This document shows positions 14,952-15,229 of a DNA stretch of 15,229 bases, in pieces. Source of the DNA: Actinomycetes bacterium. GTDB taxonomy: Bacteria > Actinomycetota > Actinomycetes > Mycobacteriales > Mycobacteriaceae. The notes beneath the pieces are model-generated. The model was not told the origin of the DNA, did no database searches, and saw only the letters and a list, made by a program, of their open reading frames with translations. The stretch spans positions 1 to 15,229 of the forward strand of contig JAEWRC010000131.1 of NCBI GenBank assembly GCA_023460175.1, in the 5' to 3' direction. Position numbers and translations under genes: made by a program. How positions within the stretch are numbered: the first letter of the stretch is position 1; every line of letters starts with the position of its first letter.

Positions 14952-15229
14952 GTGGCCCCGATCTCCCACGCGCTGTTCTACGTCGATCACCTGCCCGACG
15001 TCGGCGGGATCGCCGTCGTCGACGGCGACGAGGGGTTCCACGCCGCGACGGTGCGCCGGCTGCGTCCCGGTGAGCACATCGTGCTCGGTGACGGCGCCGG
15101 CGAGCTGGCCGACTGCGTCGTCGAGGGCACCGCGAAGCGCGAACTGTCCGCCCGGGTGCTGGCCCGGCGCAGCGTGGTCGCGCCGCGCCCGTCCGTCACC
15201 GTGGTGCAGGCCATCCCCAAGTCGGAACG
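14952..15229 (+). CDS. rsmE: RsmE, 16S rRNA (uracil1498-N3)-methyltransferase, 5' part
   Basis: About 92 codons are visible before the window ends; the S-adenosylmethionine-binding SPOUT domain with its trefoil knot lies beyond. The visible part is the N-terminal PUA-like RNA-binding domain: ALFYVDHLP, then DGDEGFHAATVRRLRPGEHIVLGDG, a pattern typical of RsmE, and the transition VTVVQAIPKSE leading into the catalytic domain. The enzyme methylates N3 of U1498 in 16S rRNA. It is in the same frame as dnaJ2, only nine bases after its stop. The only conventional start before the conserved region is GTG 14952, but the good ribosome binding sequence GGAGGG (14947-14952) abuts it with no spacer, so the start is less certain than the gene. 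Confidence 0.9.
   Translation, partial: MAPISHALFYVDHLPDVGGIAVVDGDEGFHAATVRRLRPGEHIVLGDGAGELADCVVEGTAKRELSARVLARRSVVAPRPSVTVVQAIPKSE

Overview
The window is high-GC actinobacterial DNA with tight gene packing and GTG/ATG starts. It reads as the distal half of a mycobactin (siderophore) biosynthesis operon from a mycobacterium, followed by the conserved hrcA-dnaJ2-rsmE heat-shock/rRNA-methylation cluster. Gene content and order match the M. tuberculosis mbtD-E-F-G-H ... hrcA-dnaJ2-rsmE neighbourhood as I remember it. The protein sequences are clearly not M. tuberculosis, so a non-tuberculous, possibly rapid-growing, species is likely. This assignment rests on recognising the proteins by eye; no search was run.

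Layout. Positions 3-1103 hold the 3' part of mbtD (polyketide synthase: ketoreductase and acyl carrier domains). Positions 1126-6348 are mbtE, an NRPS with domain order C-A-PCP-C-(fragment of an A domain)-PCP. Positions 6345-10775 are mbtF, an NRPS with order C-A-PCP-(epimerase-like domain lacking its catalytic His). Positions 10772-12064 are mbtG (lysine N6-hydroxylase) and 12042-12254 are mbtH (NRPS A-domain chaperone). All five are on the + strand and mostly overlap by 4-23 bases, so they look like one co-translated operon. Its promoter and any IdeR box would lie upstream of the window. A small minus-strand gene with ParB-like sequence motifs (12256-12564) converges on mbtH with a single base between the stop codons. 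Its start faces hrcA (12706-13749) across a 141-base region that carries a striking imperfect inverted repeat. dnaJ2 (13791-14942) and the 5' part of rsmE (14952 to the window end) follow hrcA closely.

How the genes work together. By established mycobactin biochemistry, MbtG makes the N6-hydroxy groups of the two lysines and MbtE adds the acylated hydroxylysine. MbtC/MbtD make the 3-hydroxybutyrate link, and MbtF adds the terminal lysine that ends as a caprolactam. MbtH supports the adenylation domains. The domain irregularities in MbtE and MbtF (a relic adenylation domain; a dead epimerase-like domain where a thioesterase would be expected) fall at the two poorly understood steps, ester formation and caprolactam release. 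No stretch above 300 bases lacks a gene. I saw no tRNA, rRNA, insertion sequence, CRISPR array or attachment site, and no wholly unfamiliar system. The most unusual items are the MbtE relic module, the MbtF terminal domain, the orphan ParB-like gene and the inverted repeat upstream of hrcA.
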